This document shows, piece after piece, positions 1-12,617 of a stretch of DNA of 64,000 nt. The DNA comes from Manduca sexta (taxonomy: Eukaryota > Arthropoda > Insecta > Lepidoptera > Sphingidae). The notes under the pieces are model-generated. The model was not told where the DNA came from and did not search any database. It was given only the letters and a program-made list of their open reading frames with translations. The stretch's first letter is position 1. Each line of letters begins with the position of its first letter. The stretch lies in NCBI RefSeq assembly GCF_014839805.1, contig NC_051134.1, positions 9,331,170 through 9,395,169 of the forward strand. The letters run 5' to 3'. The position numbers and the translations under genes were made by a program.

Positions 1-515
1 CACAAACCATGTAAATCACCGGCAATAGGTATATTATATACTACATATTTGATTTCTTCCCTAACCTCATTTCTATATAAACGTAATGTTAATAATATTC
101 CAGAATAAATCTGCATCATATCACTAAAAACTTGCTACGTGAAAAGAGAATAATTCAGAAATTACACAGTTTGCCCACATATACATGACGCTATTATTAC
201 CGAAAGGATAGGCAGAGGTTTAACCAGACCATCAACTATTTTACAAAAATACACTCTTTATATTTATAATATCATTAAGGATCATAGACTCAAGGCTGTT
301 TTTACATCCCACGCGTCTACTTCGCAGTTTTTTACAAACATAATGTCAATAGTATCCTCAGGCCTTTATCAACTATGTATTATTAAATTAACCTAACCCA
401 TACCCAAACGGTTAGGTAGAATAGCAACTGGTACTCATTTAGCCAAGATTATATCTCCCTTATGTGATAGGGGCGACTCCACCAATACTATGTTATATAA
501 TAATAATTCTTCCCA

Positions 516-800
516 TGTATTATATACTGCCCATTGTTGTCCACGGGCCTCCTGTACTGAGAGGGTTTAGGCCTTAATCCACCACGCTGGCTTTTAATTT
601 GCAGTCTTCGCATCGAAATTCTAATGTAGAGTTCTTGAGTATGTATTTCTCATAATGTTTTCTTTTACCGTTAAAAAGAACGATAAATAATGAATATATA
701 CATACATAACTTGGAACAGCCAGGAGGTGTATGCCTTGGGTTTTGAACCTATGGACCTTGGTTTCGACAATCCTTTCCGTTCACAACTAGGCTATCGTGC
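516..800 (-). repeat. SINE family A copy, degenerate, minus strand
   Basis: Read on the minus strand this matches the family A SINE described at 32712-33040. The B-box-like part lies near 745-765 and the 3' portion (GCCCGTG..CAGTGGG type) near 520-590. It is more diverged than the other copies and its middle is shortened. Confidence 0.6.
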
Positions 801-1200
801 ACTCTTCTATTGCCGTTGGATAATAATCCCAACATCGAGCAAATTAGGCACCGCACAGACGCTGTTAATTTGTCACGGGAAAATTATGAACAGTAATATG
901 AAACTGATGGCGTAGTGTCTGTGCAACAAGTTGACAGCGTCTGCGAGATTCCTTAGCTGTATTTTTTCTGAATGAAAAAATCATATAAATTTTATCAAGG
1001 TAACTGATTATATTGATGCCAGATTGATCAATTAATGGCCTACTAATACCTCCAGTCACGACTTTTATAGTAGAAAAAGAATTTTAATCATTTTTTTGTC
1101 CATATTTCTTTCATAGCAATATACTTATCTGATTTATTTTTCTATGTGAAGGTTGTCCCAGAAATCGCTTTTAGTGATATTATGATTGTTTTTTATACGC

Positions 1201-1352
1201 ACACAGTAAAGTAACTCCACTGTGTCTGATGGTAAGTAGAGTGGGCTCCAATAAAATCGACACAATTATGCCGGCCTATTGGAACGGAATATACACATTA
1301 CACAGGCTGATCATGGAACGCGCCACTTACGTGGGCCACTATGGCGAAAAAA
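1201..1352 (-). repeat. Family B interspersed repeat, partial
   Basis: Carries the family B landmarks on the minus strand: the CTGATGGTAAGTAGAGTGGG block, the ACACAATTATGCCGGCC block and the GGGCCACTATGGCG block, in the same order as other copies in this window. Non-coding. Confidence 0.65.
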
Positions 1353-1695
1353 AAAATAGGTGAAATGATAAAGCCGGCATAATTATCTCGACTATCAACA
1401 CAATCGGCACCTCAGAGCGGTGTACCGCGCACGCGATAAAACTACGACATCAAGGCTCTCAGGAAGAGTATAAAATATTAAATATTGCTATAATACCAAC
1501 TTGTGAAACCATTTACCCTTTCGCTTTCAAAAGTCGAAGAGTATTTTGAAAATAGAATTACGTAATCAAACCTCGTCTAGTTCATCTCTTTCCTGCCTAG
1601 GCAATTCGACATTGGTTGAAAGGTGTTATCCGCACTCGAAGCAATATTTTTAGCCTTAGATTGCAAATCCAAAGGTTATCTACCTCTACGTTATG

Positions 1696-1756
1696 CATGG
1701 ATATTTCGGCCTTTAAAATTTAATATGACGAAATTTTAAAGGCCGAAATATCCATG
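1696..1756. repeat. Perfect 26-bp inverted repeat (hairpin)
   Basis: The arm 1696-1721 is exactly reverse-complementary to 1731-1756, with a 9-base spacer (AATATGACG). No gene is adjacent. It could be a foldback element, a small-RNA precursor or an assembly artefact. Confidence 0.9.
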
Positions 1757-2779
1757 TATATTAATTATTTTTACGTTTTTCTTTCAACTGCGAGAACTAA
1801 TCACTAACTAGACGTGAATTTAAATTCTTTACTTGTCAATACTTGTTTAGTTACCCAGATTAAAGGTGAAACAAAATGTATGAAAAATAGACCTTAAGCT
1901 ATAACCTTAAGTGGTTAGAGGAGTTTTTTTCTGGGTTTGTAGTCGGTATGGTTATTAATTGAACACAACAGTTCGCTAGAAGATTAGGGTCTTGTTTTTT
2001 TTTAATTATATTTATAAATATAGTAGAGCAAAAATGTCATAGTCTTAGAAAGCGCTGTGGGTCTATATTATCAAAGATTATTCTAGTATCTACTATATTA
2101 TAAATATATTTAACAGAATGGATTAATTGACACTTAGTTTAATAATTACAATAAATTGCTCGCGGCTATATTTTCCCAGTTTAAAAAGTAGACTGTAGCA
2201 ATCAGGAGTAATGTAGCTTCCAATTAGTGAAAAACAATCGAAATTGCTTTAGTAGTTCGTGAGATTGTGATATTATAATGATAGCTCGTTCCTGAAACTT
2301 TGTATCGTATGTCTACTGCACCGGTTGGTTGCGTCTGCGCAGCACCCACACTAATGTGACGATATAATTTAATGCATTTAAAATTAGATATAAATAAAAA
2401 TTATATAAATCACTAGTTTATTAAATAAATACCTATCAAATTGCAATATTTATTTAATATTCATGAATATACAATTATATCAGGATTTGAGAATTATATT
2501 TTAAAGTTTATGTGAGAATTTGTTTACATTTATTGATCCGGATTATTGGTACTATAAAATAAATCGAATTCCTAAACCTTTGTTTTATCATAAATTATGA
2601 ATATTACTTCTATATACTAGCGGCCGCAGTGGTGTAGCTTTCCTTAGAAGGGCCCTACATGAAAATTTGGGGGCTCTTCAGGGCACTGCAAACTTTTCGT
2701 TGCCCGCATAGTGTAATGAAGGTATGGCCCAAGAAAGGCCTTTAAAGCTAGGGGGTCCGTATCATTGATAAGGCTGATA

Positions 2780-2865
2780 TGGTGGTAGCTACATCACTGA
2801 GTGGCCGTGTAGCGTAATAAAGCGCTTAGCCTTTAAATACTAGGGTTCAAAACCCAAGATATGCA
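2780..2865 (+). repeat. tRNA-like SINE fragment
   Basis: A box-A-like stretch (TGGCCGTGTAGCGTAA) is followed about 40 bases later by a box-B-like GGGTTCAAAACCC. The spacing is that of a tRNA-derived SINE head. There is no acceptor-stem complementarity, so it is not called as a tRNA gene. Confidence 0.4.
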
Positions 2866-2980
2866 AACACAATATATGTTATCGTTAAAAATATACGTGA
2901 GTTAGTCAGAATTAAATATGGTTTCAGACTCATCATTTCATGGAAAAGAAATTAGATCAATCGATACAAGATAAATAAGA

Positions 2981-3290
2981 GCGGCGGTAGCCTAGTTGGG
3001 TGTGGAACGGACTGCCGAGACAAATGTCCACAGGTTCAAATCCCCCGGGCATACACATACCTGTGACTTTTCTAAAATTATGTGTGTTTTCTTTGTATCG
3101 CTTGCTTTAAGAGTGAAGGAAAACATCGTGAGGAAACCTGCATACCTGATAGGTTTTATATAGGAATTTTGAGGGTGTGTGAAGACTACTAATCCACACT
3201 AGGGTAGCGTGGTGGACTAAGGCTTAATCCCTCTCAGTAGTAGAGGAGTCCCATGCCCAGCAGTGGGATAGTACATAATACAGGGCTGAT
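2981..3290 (+). repeat. SINE family A copy, near full length
   Basis: Begins with the tRNA-like head (TAGCCTAGTTGGGTG as box A, GGTTCAAATCC as box B), passes through the AAAACATCGTGAGGAAACC core, and ends with GCCCAGCAGTGGGATAGTA and an AT-rich tail. See 32712-33040 for the family description. Confidence 0.85.
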
Positions 3291-4054
3291 ACTATCAAAA
3301 TTATATAATAAGATATAACTTAATTGGCCCGCTTTTTACCCATTCAAAAATAAAAGGGTGACATTTTTATTACATAAATATATGTAGTGTATAGAGTTGT
3401 TTTATAACTAAAAAACTAAATATCAAGCAAAGCTATAGATATATTCGTTTCGCAATCTCAAAGCGAGGAAAAGTGAAGAAAATGCATCAAGGAACATTTT
3501 CTCACTGCTCTTAAGAAATGGCGTAGACGATCAACCAGTTTTCATAGAAATTATTCGCATATAAATTGTTACTAACGTCTTGCTGATGGAACTAACAGAT
3601 TCCCCACCTTAATACAAATAGAATAAGAACGAGTTTTTATTACTGTGTGGGTGTTCGTTTTGTAATGTTATTGATTGGCAAACTTCAAATGCTCGTTGAA
3701 AATATTCTATATAGAATCAAACTGTAGCTAATGTCTAATGCACGGAAGATCGATTCATAGATGACCTGAAACCACTCCCAAAAATGACGCAAAGTATTTT
3801 TTTTTTATTTAACGTTCATACAGAAGTAATCTTATTTAAAACTTCAAAATTAATGTAACATACATCTATTGCAACATAGTATTTTATAAATAATATATTA
3901 GATTATATTAGCTATTCGTAGGTACTCTGTGATGAAAGATCTATTAAACATTGCAATTCACGAACACTCATGGTATAATATGATCTATAGAATTTATAAA
4001 AATATGATAATTATTTTTTTTTGGAAAACTTACAACTTAAAAATAAAAATAAAT

Positions 4055-4290
4055 TTATATAATGATTTCTTATGTTTACGCGAACGTAAAATATTTAAAT
4101 AAAACAAATGTTCGGATTTTAACGCAGTTTTTATGTTATAATTTTCTCTTCATGATTTCAAAACTTTGCAACTTTCATAGTGTCGGGGAAGGGGGGATCC
4201 CATCATCATCTTCTGAGATCATGAAGACAGCGAAATGTTCGAAAAGTCAGTACGAGAAACCGCGATAAAATCTGAAAAATAGTTTTATTT
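4055..4290 (+). repeat. Family C interspersed repeat
   Basis: Starts with TTCTTATGTTTACGCGAA and contains a diverged ATAATTTTCTC..ACTTTGCAACTTTCATAGT block and a (CAT)n/GAAG segment. The copy at 49340-49555 has the same order. The short open frame within it is incidental. Confidence 0.65.
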
Positions 4291-4489
4291 CAATCAATAG
4301 GTTAATAATGTTCTTGGTTTTTTGTATACGTAGTGTTTCTTCACACGCCTACATGTATAAATATAGTGGGGCGTTAATATCACATAAGTTAAGAATCTTT
4401 CGGACCGATACGATTTATCTGTTCCTTCACTATCAAGAATCTATATTTTAACAGTTAATTTCAGCAATATCTGTACTAAACCATCGTTT

Positions 4490-4792
4490 ATTATATACTG
4501 TCCCACTGCTGGGCACGGGCCACCTCTACTACTGAGAGGGAATAGGCCTTAGTTCACCACGCTGGCCTAGGACGGATTGATAGAGTTCACGCACCCTCAA
4601 AATTCTTATAGAGAACTCAAGTATGCAGGTTTCGTCACGATGTTTTCCTTCACCGTTAGAGCATGCGATAATTCACAAAGAATACGTACATAGTTTTAGA
4701 AAAGTCAGAGGTATGTGCCCTTAGAATTTGAACCTGTGGACATTCGTCTCAGCAGTCCGTTCTACACCCAAATAGGCTATCGCCGATCATAG
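4490..4792 (-). repeat. SINE family A copy, minus strand, near full length
   Basis: The reverse complement shows the tRNA-like head near 4740-4790, the GTGAAGGAAAACATCGTGA-type core near 4635-4660 and the CCCAGCAGTGGGACAGTATA 3' end near 4495-4515. Confidence 0.85.
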
Positions 4793-5290
4793 CAGGTTAT
4801 AAAATTAAATTGTTTTACGTCTTCAAATCAAAATTTGCACACAAATGAATTAAATTTAGTATTGAAGTTTATTGCTCCTTTAGTTAATGCTTTATTGGGT
4901 CCTTTCATTTGCGGCCATTCCTTTCACGCTTAGAATTAGGGCATTAGGGTGCGTTTACGCCAACGACGTGCGTAGTTAAATTGTACTAAAATTCTCACTG
5001 TCAAAAAAATGTCCTTTCCACCAGAAATGCTAAGCGAAGATGGTAAAATGAAAGGATTGTATTGGTGGATTTTTTCTTGTCCACAGCTTATCTCTCTAAG
5101 GTATATGATGGTTACGTGTTATGGTTGAACAAGTAGCGCTCCACTGAAGATACAATGAACTTTTATTAAACTTATACAATGTTTTAGTATTATATTGAAA
5201 GATATTATATACTGTCGCCATATTGGCGTCTATAGTGCGACATCATCTATCGTCTTTATGCAGTAGAAATGGTCTTTTAGGCTTTAGCCT

Positions 5291-5370
5291 ATAATTGAAC
5301 TCGAAAGGTGCGTATTATTACGAGTTGATTTATCAACTCGTAATAATACGCACCTTTCGAGTTCAATTAT
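5291..5370. repeat. Perfect 39-bp-arm palindrome with 2-nt loop
   Basis: The arm 5291-5329 is the exact reverse complement of 5332-5370, leaving only TT between them. A near-gapless 80-bp palindrome is very unusual in AT-rich intergenic DNA. It directly abuts the repeat that starts near 5379. Confidence 0.92.
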
Positions 5371-5378
5371 TTGAAAAC

Positions 5379-5622
5379 TAGTTGACCCGACAGACGTTGT
5401 CCCGTCTTAACTATGAATTTGCAACGCGCATTCTGTCAATCGCTGACAGTTATTTCAAACAATTGAGTTATATAAAATTAATATTTACGTTAAGTTTTCT
5501 TAAATTTTCTAATTTTCCGTGCAATTTTCAAAGACAATAAAAAAAATAGTGAAATTAGTCCAGCTGTTGACACGTGATGGCTTGACCAAGGGAAATAGGG
5601 ATTCATTTTTATATATATAGAT
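5379..5622 (+). repeat. Interspersed repeat with GACCCGACAGACGTTGTC motif
   Basis: Starts near AGTTGACCCGACAGACGTTG and ends at an ATTTTTATATATATAGATG tail, the ends I associate with a repeat common in insect genomes. No coding capacity is left. Family assignment is by motif recognition only. Confidence 0.5.
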
Positions 5623-5640
5623 GTCGATGGAGTAATTATA

Positions 5641-5880
5641 GGAAATTTCTAGGAGTCTTTTCTTCACATCGATAACACGTTTGGAATGAACTCCCTGCTA
5701 GTGCTCTCCGAGTACTAAGATTTGTCCTTTAAACGAGGCTTAAAGACAGTGCTCACTTCTCAGTAGGCAATGGCGTGGATATGCCTATAGCATTGCTTTA
5801 GTCCGTGGGTTGTGGATGTTGCTTAATGTCACGTGAAACGCTTGCTCATTTGCCTGCTATGGCAATAAAAAAATCATTCC
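5641..5880 (+). repeat. Non-LTR retrotransposon 3' end, degenerate
   Basis: Contains a decayed ORF end (GGAATGAACTCCCTGC..), then the GGCGTGGATATGCCTATAGCA and GTCCGTGGGTTGTGGATGTT blocks and the tail GGCAATAAAAAA. The same tail family appears inverted at 57058-57190. It is a 5'-truncated LINE remnant. Confidence 0.55.
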
Positions 5881-6374
5881 GATGTGGTGATAACACTAAC
5901 GATTTATAAGATGTAATTGTAATAAAGTTACTTAATTTATGTAATGTGTTTTTATTTTATATTGTACCAATAGGTAGAAAAGTAAAATACCATATGACAA
6001 TCTTGTAGTAAGGTTAGTATAGCCGCATAGTGCCGAAAACCGTTAAACTGTAGTTCTAATTGATATCATTAGCACGCATTCATGGTACGAATAAATCGAA
6101 CGATTGTATCGAGCGAACATCGATTAGGACAATGGTTTGTAATTCCGATCACAAATTCGCACAAACAATACAGACCATTAAGTAATTGCAAACTTGATAA
6201 TATTTACAAACTTAACCACGATTTAAATAAAGTTTACCTATTTAAAAACATTCATATTCTTCCAATTAGAAAACAATAATGCTAATGTATTACTTGATGA
6301 GGAATACGCATTCTCATAAGCGGATATAGTTCTTACTTCAGACTGGTTAAAATATTGCTTATAGTTGTAACTTC

Positions 6375-6500
6375 GAAATAAATCTATTTTACTGATCTTA
6401 TCGCTGTTTTATATCATAATTTTATCCCGACATTTCGAAAACTACAGCCTTCATGGTCACGAGATTGACTGAGGTGTTGGTCATCCGAAAATTCAAAGTA
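6375..6500 (+). repeat. Family C repeat fragment
   Basis: Shares the block TTATCGCTGTTTTATATCAT, then CCCGACATTTCGAAAACTAC, then CTTCATGGTCACG and GGTGTTGGTCATCCG with the copy at 31238-31375. Confidence 0.7.
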
Positions 6501-7174
6501 ACATCTACCTAAATTTAACAATTATATATAGCTGTAACTTCGTTCGCTTTAAAAACTGCAGTCAACCAGAAAAACTTGTTCGATTGTTGTTTTTTTTTTC
6601 TAATAATATTAATTCGTTTTTCTTAGCTGTATTTTCGGTATCTCATAAATTGCAAAGTCAACGTGATTCAGGTTAAATAAAAAAGCAATCACAACGTGTC
6701 GTGTGTGATGCACAGTTCCGTATTACTTAGGGGTCACTTACTATCTATCTACATGGTCCAATGATTTGTGAAATAAAATTAATTAAAATAATTTATTCAA
6801 ATTAATAAAATATTAATATTATTTTCATTTAATACATTTTTATTCTGCCATCAGTAGTTTCCACCAGAGAAAAATGGACAATAAACTCTAGTGTTTGTTT
6901 CAAAGTCAGTTTAAAGGTATGAAATAGATACAATGAAGAAAAAATATATCAGTTCACTTATTTACTTGAAAAATAATACGTTTTCAATTCCCATACGATT
7001 TTACAACCTTCTTGGGCAAGCTTTGTCTTAGTTACCTCATGTTTATACTATTGCTAGCTAGCTACATGTTTATTCTTTGTAGGATAACTAGAAGTCTATC
7101 TCCCTTATACTCACTATTTTTTCCTGCGTGATACCTACGGCCAAACTACTGTTCTTTTTCTATTTCGTCAAATC

Positions 7175-7262
7175 TTCTAACGATATAAATATTTTTTTTT
7201 ATATTTTAGTATTCTCCCGACGTTTCGAAGAGTTTGCAACCTTCGTGGTCACTATGATATAG
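7175..7262 (+). repeat. Family C repeat fragment
   Basis: Carries the central block TTCTCCCGACGTTTCGAAGA followed by TTTGCAACCTTCGTGGTCAC, shared with the copies at 6375, 31238 and 49340. Confidence 0.65.
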
Positions 7263-8435
7263 ATAATAGAACATAACCAATACAGTGTTACCATGTGAGA
7301 ACTTTCAAACGTCATTATCAAATCTCAACAAAATTCTAGACTCAGAAATAACATATAACAGAAAACGATTACTTTAACGTCCCTATTTCTCCGAAAAGGG
7401 AGATAGACATTTTACAAAATTATATATAAATTTTACACGTGTTTTGGAAATGAATTTTTTTATTACGCGAATAATAAAATGTCAGTACTATTATCATGAT
7501 CTGAAACGCCCGTCACTTACCAACAAAGCGAAACTATTAGCGTTCTTTGTTCTACTACGAATTCTTACAAACATACGGCTATGCAATCACCGCATCGAAT
7601 TGCTTAGGATTCATCACACAATAAAACGAAAACCTGATTTAAATAAATACACAATGATTGAACACGTGACTTGTCTAAATTATGAAATTCCAAACGAATG
7701 CTAGATAACACACCCATCTGTCGCTATCAATCGTGCATAAAATATCTAAATGCGTCTCATTTTTACAAATATGCAATTAAATAATTTCGTAATCAAAATG
7801 CGTCAATTTGCATCTACGATTAGGTATAATAAAGAGTCACGCCTTTTATTCCCAGGTAGGCTATTCCCATCATATAATATGCTAGAGGAAGACCTTATTG
7901 CCATATTGGGCACATATACCAAAATTCGAGTTGATATTAATAAAAAAAATGTTACACGAGGATTGAACCCCAGCCCTCAGCACGACTGTGGCAAAATGAC
8001 GAAGACATTTTAAAATTTAATAAGAATTATATTCACAAAATTTATCCCATAATGCAATTGAAATGCGCTTAGAAATAATTCCAGGATGTATCCAAAATGT
8101 CAATCTATGTAATAATCTCTAACATTACTATTAAAGCTTAAGTCGATTGAGCAACAAAGATTTGCGATCGAAACACGTTTCCGCGCCCATTAGGTGTTTG
8201 AATTTAAATAAAAACAATATTTTCCGTATTTGGGTCATTAGGTAATGAAGGAATAATGCTCTCCATAGAACAAAAGTTGTGATCTGTCGATATCCGAACC
8301 GGTCGCGGATTGAGCTCGGACAGATATGAACCAATTTCGGCTGTATGCTGAGCGCGAACCCCTTCGAAAGCGAAAGTGTAACGTAGTCCTACAGAGCCCG
8401 CCATTTTTTTTCTTCGCTCGGCCGCTCTTACCGCA

Positions 8436-8470
8436 TATATATAGCGAAGCAACGAGCAACACGCATCATT
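8436..8470 (+). promoter_or_regulatory. Core promoter of the first PYPV-repeat gene
   Basis: TATATATA at 8436-8443 lies 32 bases before an arthropod-type initiator TCATT (8466-8470, A at 8468 as likely +1). This leaves a 5' leader of about 50 nt before the ATG at 8518. The TATA-Inr spacing is canonical. The start site is inferred, not measured. Confidence 0.65.
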
Positions 8471-8517
8471 CGCATTTAGGACCTTGCTGGCTTCAGTGCA
8501 ACCACAAGTACAGCATC

Positions 8518-9834
8518 ATGAGACCAACGGTGTGTTCAGTTTTATTTAAATTGAAAGTGATAGTGTTGAGCTGTGATAGTGCCGTATTCCCACAGGGACA
8601 TCGTGTCCTAGTTAACATTTCGTAACGCGGAAACATTGCGTGCGCGCATTGTGTCGCTGACAGCTCGATCATTACTGTCTCCAAGAGTTTTCGTACTTAA
8701 TTAGTCAACTTTAATGACTTATGTGGACATCGATCATATTCGACCTGGTTTAATCGGTTATTTTTTTTCCAGCTCGTGGCCGCCAGTCTGGTGGCTCTCC
8801 TGGCCTTCGCTTATGCTGAAGAAGCTAAGAAAGCAGAAAAGGAAGTGGCAGTGACCGACGAACAATCCGTGTCAGAGGATAAGAAGCACGAAAAACGTGG
8901 ACTGATTGACGTTGGCTGGCACGGGGGCTTCGACGGCGGATACGGAGGCGGACACGGCGGATATGGCGGATTCGAAGGTTACGGCGGACACGGCGAGGTC
9001 CACAAGACCATCACGGTTGTCAAGAACGTCCCTGTTCCTTACCCAGTAGAGAAACACATTCCCTACCCAGTAGAAAAGAAAGTGGCAGTTCCAGTTAAAG
9101 TACCTGTCCCGCAACCCTACCCTGTTGTGAAGCACGTCCCTTACCCGGTTAAGGAAATCGTCAAGGTACCCGTCCATGTACCCCAACCCTACCCCGTTGA
9201 GAAAAAGGTACCTTACCCCGTACACGTCCCGGTCGACAGACCCGTTCCCTACAAGGTCTACGTGCCTGAACCTTACCCTGTTGAGAAGAAAGTCCATGTG
9301 CCCGTCAAAGTACCAGTGCCCGCTCCCTACCCTGTAGAGAAGAAGGTGCCCTACCCGGTCAAGGTGCCCGTCCATGTACCCGCTCCTTACCCTGTGATCA
9401 AGGAAGTACCCTACCCCGTCAAGGTTCCCGTTGACAGGCCCTACCCCGTACATGTGCCCAAACCAGTGCCCTACCCAGTTGAGAAGCCCGTACCCTACCC
9501 TGTAGAGAAGCCCGTGCCCTACCCCGTGAAAGTACCCGTCGACCGCCCAGTGCCTGTGCATGTTGAGAAGCCGGTGCCATACCCAGTGAAGGTGCCCGTG
9601 CCCGCGCCCTACCCCGTCGAGAAGCACATCCACGTGCCAGTGGAGAAGCACATCCCCTACCCCGTGCAAGTGCCCGTGGACAGACCCTACCCCGTTCACA
9701 TCGAGAAACACGTACCAGTCCACGTTGAGAAACCCGTGCCGTACCCCGTGAAGGTGCCAGTCCCCATCGTCGTCGGCCACGATCACGGCCACGAGTATTA
9801 TCATGGACATCATGGTCATCATGGTAGCTACTAA
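8518..9834 (+). CDS. Secreted Pro/Val-rich PYPV-repeat protein (cuticle-associated type), 357 aa
   Basis: Two exons: 8518-8529 (four codons, MRPT) and 8773-9834, joined by a 243-bp phase-0 GT-AG intron (GTGTGT donor, T-rich stretch then CCAG acceptor). The spliced start gives MRPTLVAASLVALLAFAYA, a clear 19-residue signal peptide, which is why I prefer it to any start within exon 2. Residues 20-46 are a Lys/Glu-rich stretch ending in Lys-Arg, a possible processing site. Residues 47-82 are Gly/His/Tyr-rich. From about residue 83 to 335 the protein consists of PYPVEK, KVPV and VPVDRP type repeats, and the last 20 residues are His-rich. There is no cysteine. This fits an extracellular structural protein; the insect Vajk cuticle family is a candidate relative, but that is inference. 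Its paralogue lies at 42118-43560. GC content and codon choice (GTN, CCN) differ strongly from the AT-rich flanks. Confidence 0.88.
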
Positions 9835-10158
9835 GGCTGCAGGAAGACAGCCCCCTGAATGTGATATAACTATAAGCTAGCACATAAAACGAACGCGGGT
9901 CGTCGAATACTCGCACGAGGATAGTGGCGCAAGCCAGATCCTGTGAGCTGGTGCTCGCCGACCCTCGGTCTATCGCACTGACGGTAATACTCTAATAGTC
10001 TCTATTGTAATTTTTGTTGTAATTTTTATTACGGTTGAGTTGACGTACCTGTTATTTTTAAGTTTGCGAGAAAATGTAAAATGTTGAAATTACGAATTGA
10101 AAGAAAAATGTGTCTATTTTTGTTTAATGTAATGTGTTTTGATGAAAACAATGTTCTG

Positions 10159-10164
10159 AATAAA
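10159..10164 (+). other. Poly(A) signal AATAAA
   Basis: First AATAAA after the stop codon at 9834, giving a 3' UTR of about 340 nt for the first PYPV-repeat gene. The short frame over 10081-10368 overlaps this UTR and is not regarded as a gene. Confidence 0.65.
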
Positions 10165-12009
10165 GTTTGGTACACGCCAGAAGTATCATCGATATGTGAA
10201 TTTTATTACCCTTTACATATACAGACACTGAAAACACAAATAAAATACTTTACAACGAAGCTTGAAGTTCACAAAAACATTTTACTAGTCATTTTTAATG
10301 AGAGCTTTCATAATTTACCAATATTCTTAATGGATGTTGAAAACAGATTTTGTTTTGATGATCTTTAACCATTTATCAAAATATAATAGCATCTAAAATC
10401 CCAATTAGTAATAACACTTAACAATCCCATTGTGTACAAACTAATCTGATTCCTATTACACTTATAATATACACCATAATTAATCGGTACAACACAAACC
10501 TTCGAAAACAAAACGCAACGTCGGACGTTAAGAAACACCGAACACTTGGTAACTTTAAATAACTATTTGCAAAATATAAAATTACACATCGTATGAGGTT
10601 TCAATGTTTGTTACGAAATATAGAACATTTTCTCTTGACAATACGCAGTAGGCGATCTTTGTTTTGTAATATAGGCAATGTACGATACGAAGTATACATG
10701 CGACTTTGCTTGTGGACTTAATCTTATTACTACTTAAAGAGAAACGAACAAATATATAATTTTAATAAGTGTTATTTCTGTGCATAAAAATCATCAATAC
10801 TTTGAATTAAAAAGTTCCTTAATCATCTCATAATAAGTGTTATTTTGGTCCATTAAGTAATCAGTAACATTCAAGACTACCTGATACTTGGCATGAGAAG
10901 AGCTTGTTTCATTTTTATGTCATAAATAACTACATTTATACATATGACCTTTTGTTATATTGCTATAAATAATCTCAATTCAAAAAGTTCAGATATGAAT
11001 GATGATACACATTAAAACTGGCCCGAACAGGATTTATAGAAAAGTTCCAAATGTCCTCGACTTTAAGGAATTGGGCAGGCGCTCTGGATGTGCTATAAGT
11101 GAAATTTAGTTTCACCAAAGTGTAGCAATGGTAAAAATGAAATCCTAAGTCATATTGCAGCGTTTGATCTCACGTATTATCCAATATTGGAACAGTTTAT
11201 TTTCCATAAATTCGTCAATACATAACTAATAAACATAATGCTAGTTTCTTCTGTCAAATAATTGAAATAACAAATAATTCTAAGTTCATTATAAATATAT
11301 TTTTAATATACTTACACAAACAAACACACGCACAAGGATACAGTAATAGAAAAGTAGATCAGCTGCTTAACCAAATCAATCACGTAACATAATAGTGAAG
11401 TAATAAGACGCCATCTTAATAATGATTATGTACTACACGTAGATTTCGTTCACACAGATATACGACTAGGAAGTAATGTGCTGAATGCAAGAGCGTGCGT
11501 AACGCCTTGTCTCCGACGGGGTAGACAGTTGATTAATACGTATGATGTTCCACTTAGAAAATGACAACCAGCATTACCAATCACAGAATGTCCCGAACAT
11601 GGAACTCAAAAAATTCCAGATCTATTGGATGGTCTGCGTTTAAAGACTTCCTGGATTTTTTATCGACAACTATATTAGGTGGAAACCTGTTAGGTCTCGA
11701 TCTGGGATTAAGCGATTCGTATGCATAACCGAAAGTAATTTTAACTACGTGTACTATGCAGTATAAAATTTCCCTCTTTTCGAGGGTATGTAAAGATATT
11801 CCACCAAAATTTTGTCAATTATGCTAGGTCCTAATAGCATGCGAGGCACCAAGCCATGAGTAGCCTTCACCAAGGATACGAAGTATAGTCTCTTAATCTC
11901 GTCATAAAAGGAACTATATGGCTCTTTAAATTTGTTAAGGTACCTAGTAGGTACCAAGTTGGAAAACCAAAGTACCAAGTAAGCCAGGCTGGACAGAATA
12001 CGTTTTACG

Positions 12010-12315
12010 GGAGCGAAAGCCTATTTGGGACTGGAACGCTCTGATGAGATGAATGTCCGCAGGTTCAAAACTCAAGGGCACACACCTCTGACCTTTCTAA
12101 AATGATGTGGGTATTCTTTGTCAGTCATCGCTTGCTTTAACAGTGAAGGAAAACGTCGTGAGGAAACCTGCATACCTAAGGAGTTCTCTACAAGAACTTT
12201 TAGGGTGTGTAAAGTCTACCAATCCGCACTATGCCAAGGTCGTGGGCTAAGGCCTAATCTCTTTCAGTAGCAAGGAGGCCCGTGCCCAGCAGTGGGACAG
12301 TATATAATACAGAGC
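12010..12315 (+). repeat. SINE family A copy, near full length
   Basis: Head GAAAGCCTATTTGGGACTGG (box A region), box B as GGTTCAAAACTC, core GTGAAGGAAAACGTCGTGAG, 3' end GCCCAGCAGTGGGACAGTAT. Family description at 32712-33040. Confidence 0.85.
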
Positions 12316-12617
12316 TGTTATTCTATAATCAAGGTTTTACAAAGTATCAGAGGAAACTTGCTATACAACCCAGACACATCAATCTTCTCGACCCTATATG
12401 TTTATATGTAAATTAATTCCTAATTCTAGTTTATCGTCTGATCGAATGCAAATAATATCTAGTGTGGCGACTTTATAATCAACATTTTAACCTTGAAAAC
12501 ATATCGATTCTGAAGATGCATAATTAGAAAACATTTCGTAATTTTTTATGTTAATCTAGTAATTTTGGATTGTAGTCGCATTCCTAATAATTTATGTTTT
12601 TTTAATTTATTTTTTTT

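Larger units (their letters stand above)
1..8300. other. Gene-less, repeat-bearing upstream region
   Basis: I see no supportable exon here. The stretch is AT-rich, and all listed open frames are short (under 90 codons) with no family resemblance, signal peptide or credible splice context. It holds degenerate SINE copies, family B and C repeats, a LINE 3' tail and two long hairpins, each listed separately. The remainder, for example 5900-6370 and 7450-8300, shows nothing I can name. Confidence 0.6.

Noticed and set aside
8131..8684. Several short frames around the first gene's promoter
   Set aside because: They cross the TATA box, leader and intron of a well-supported gene.
8872..9822. 316-codon open frame antisense to the first PYPV-repeat gene
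   Set aside because: It is the mirror of repetitive PYPV/VEK codons with a GC-rich third position. It lacks a signal peptide, introns and its own promoter, and the sense strand has all of these.
9419..9916. 165-codon Arg-rich minus frame overlapping the first gene's 3' half
   Set aside because: A shadow frame of the same repeat; composition (Arg/Ala/Gly) comes from reading CCC/GTG repeats off frame.
10081..10368. 95-codon plus frame downstream of the first gene
   Set aside because: Overlaps the 3' UTR and poly(A) signal; AT-rich composition with no family resemblance.
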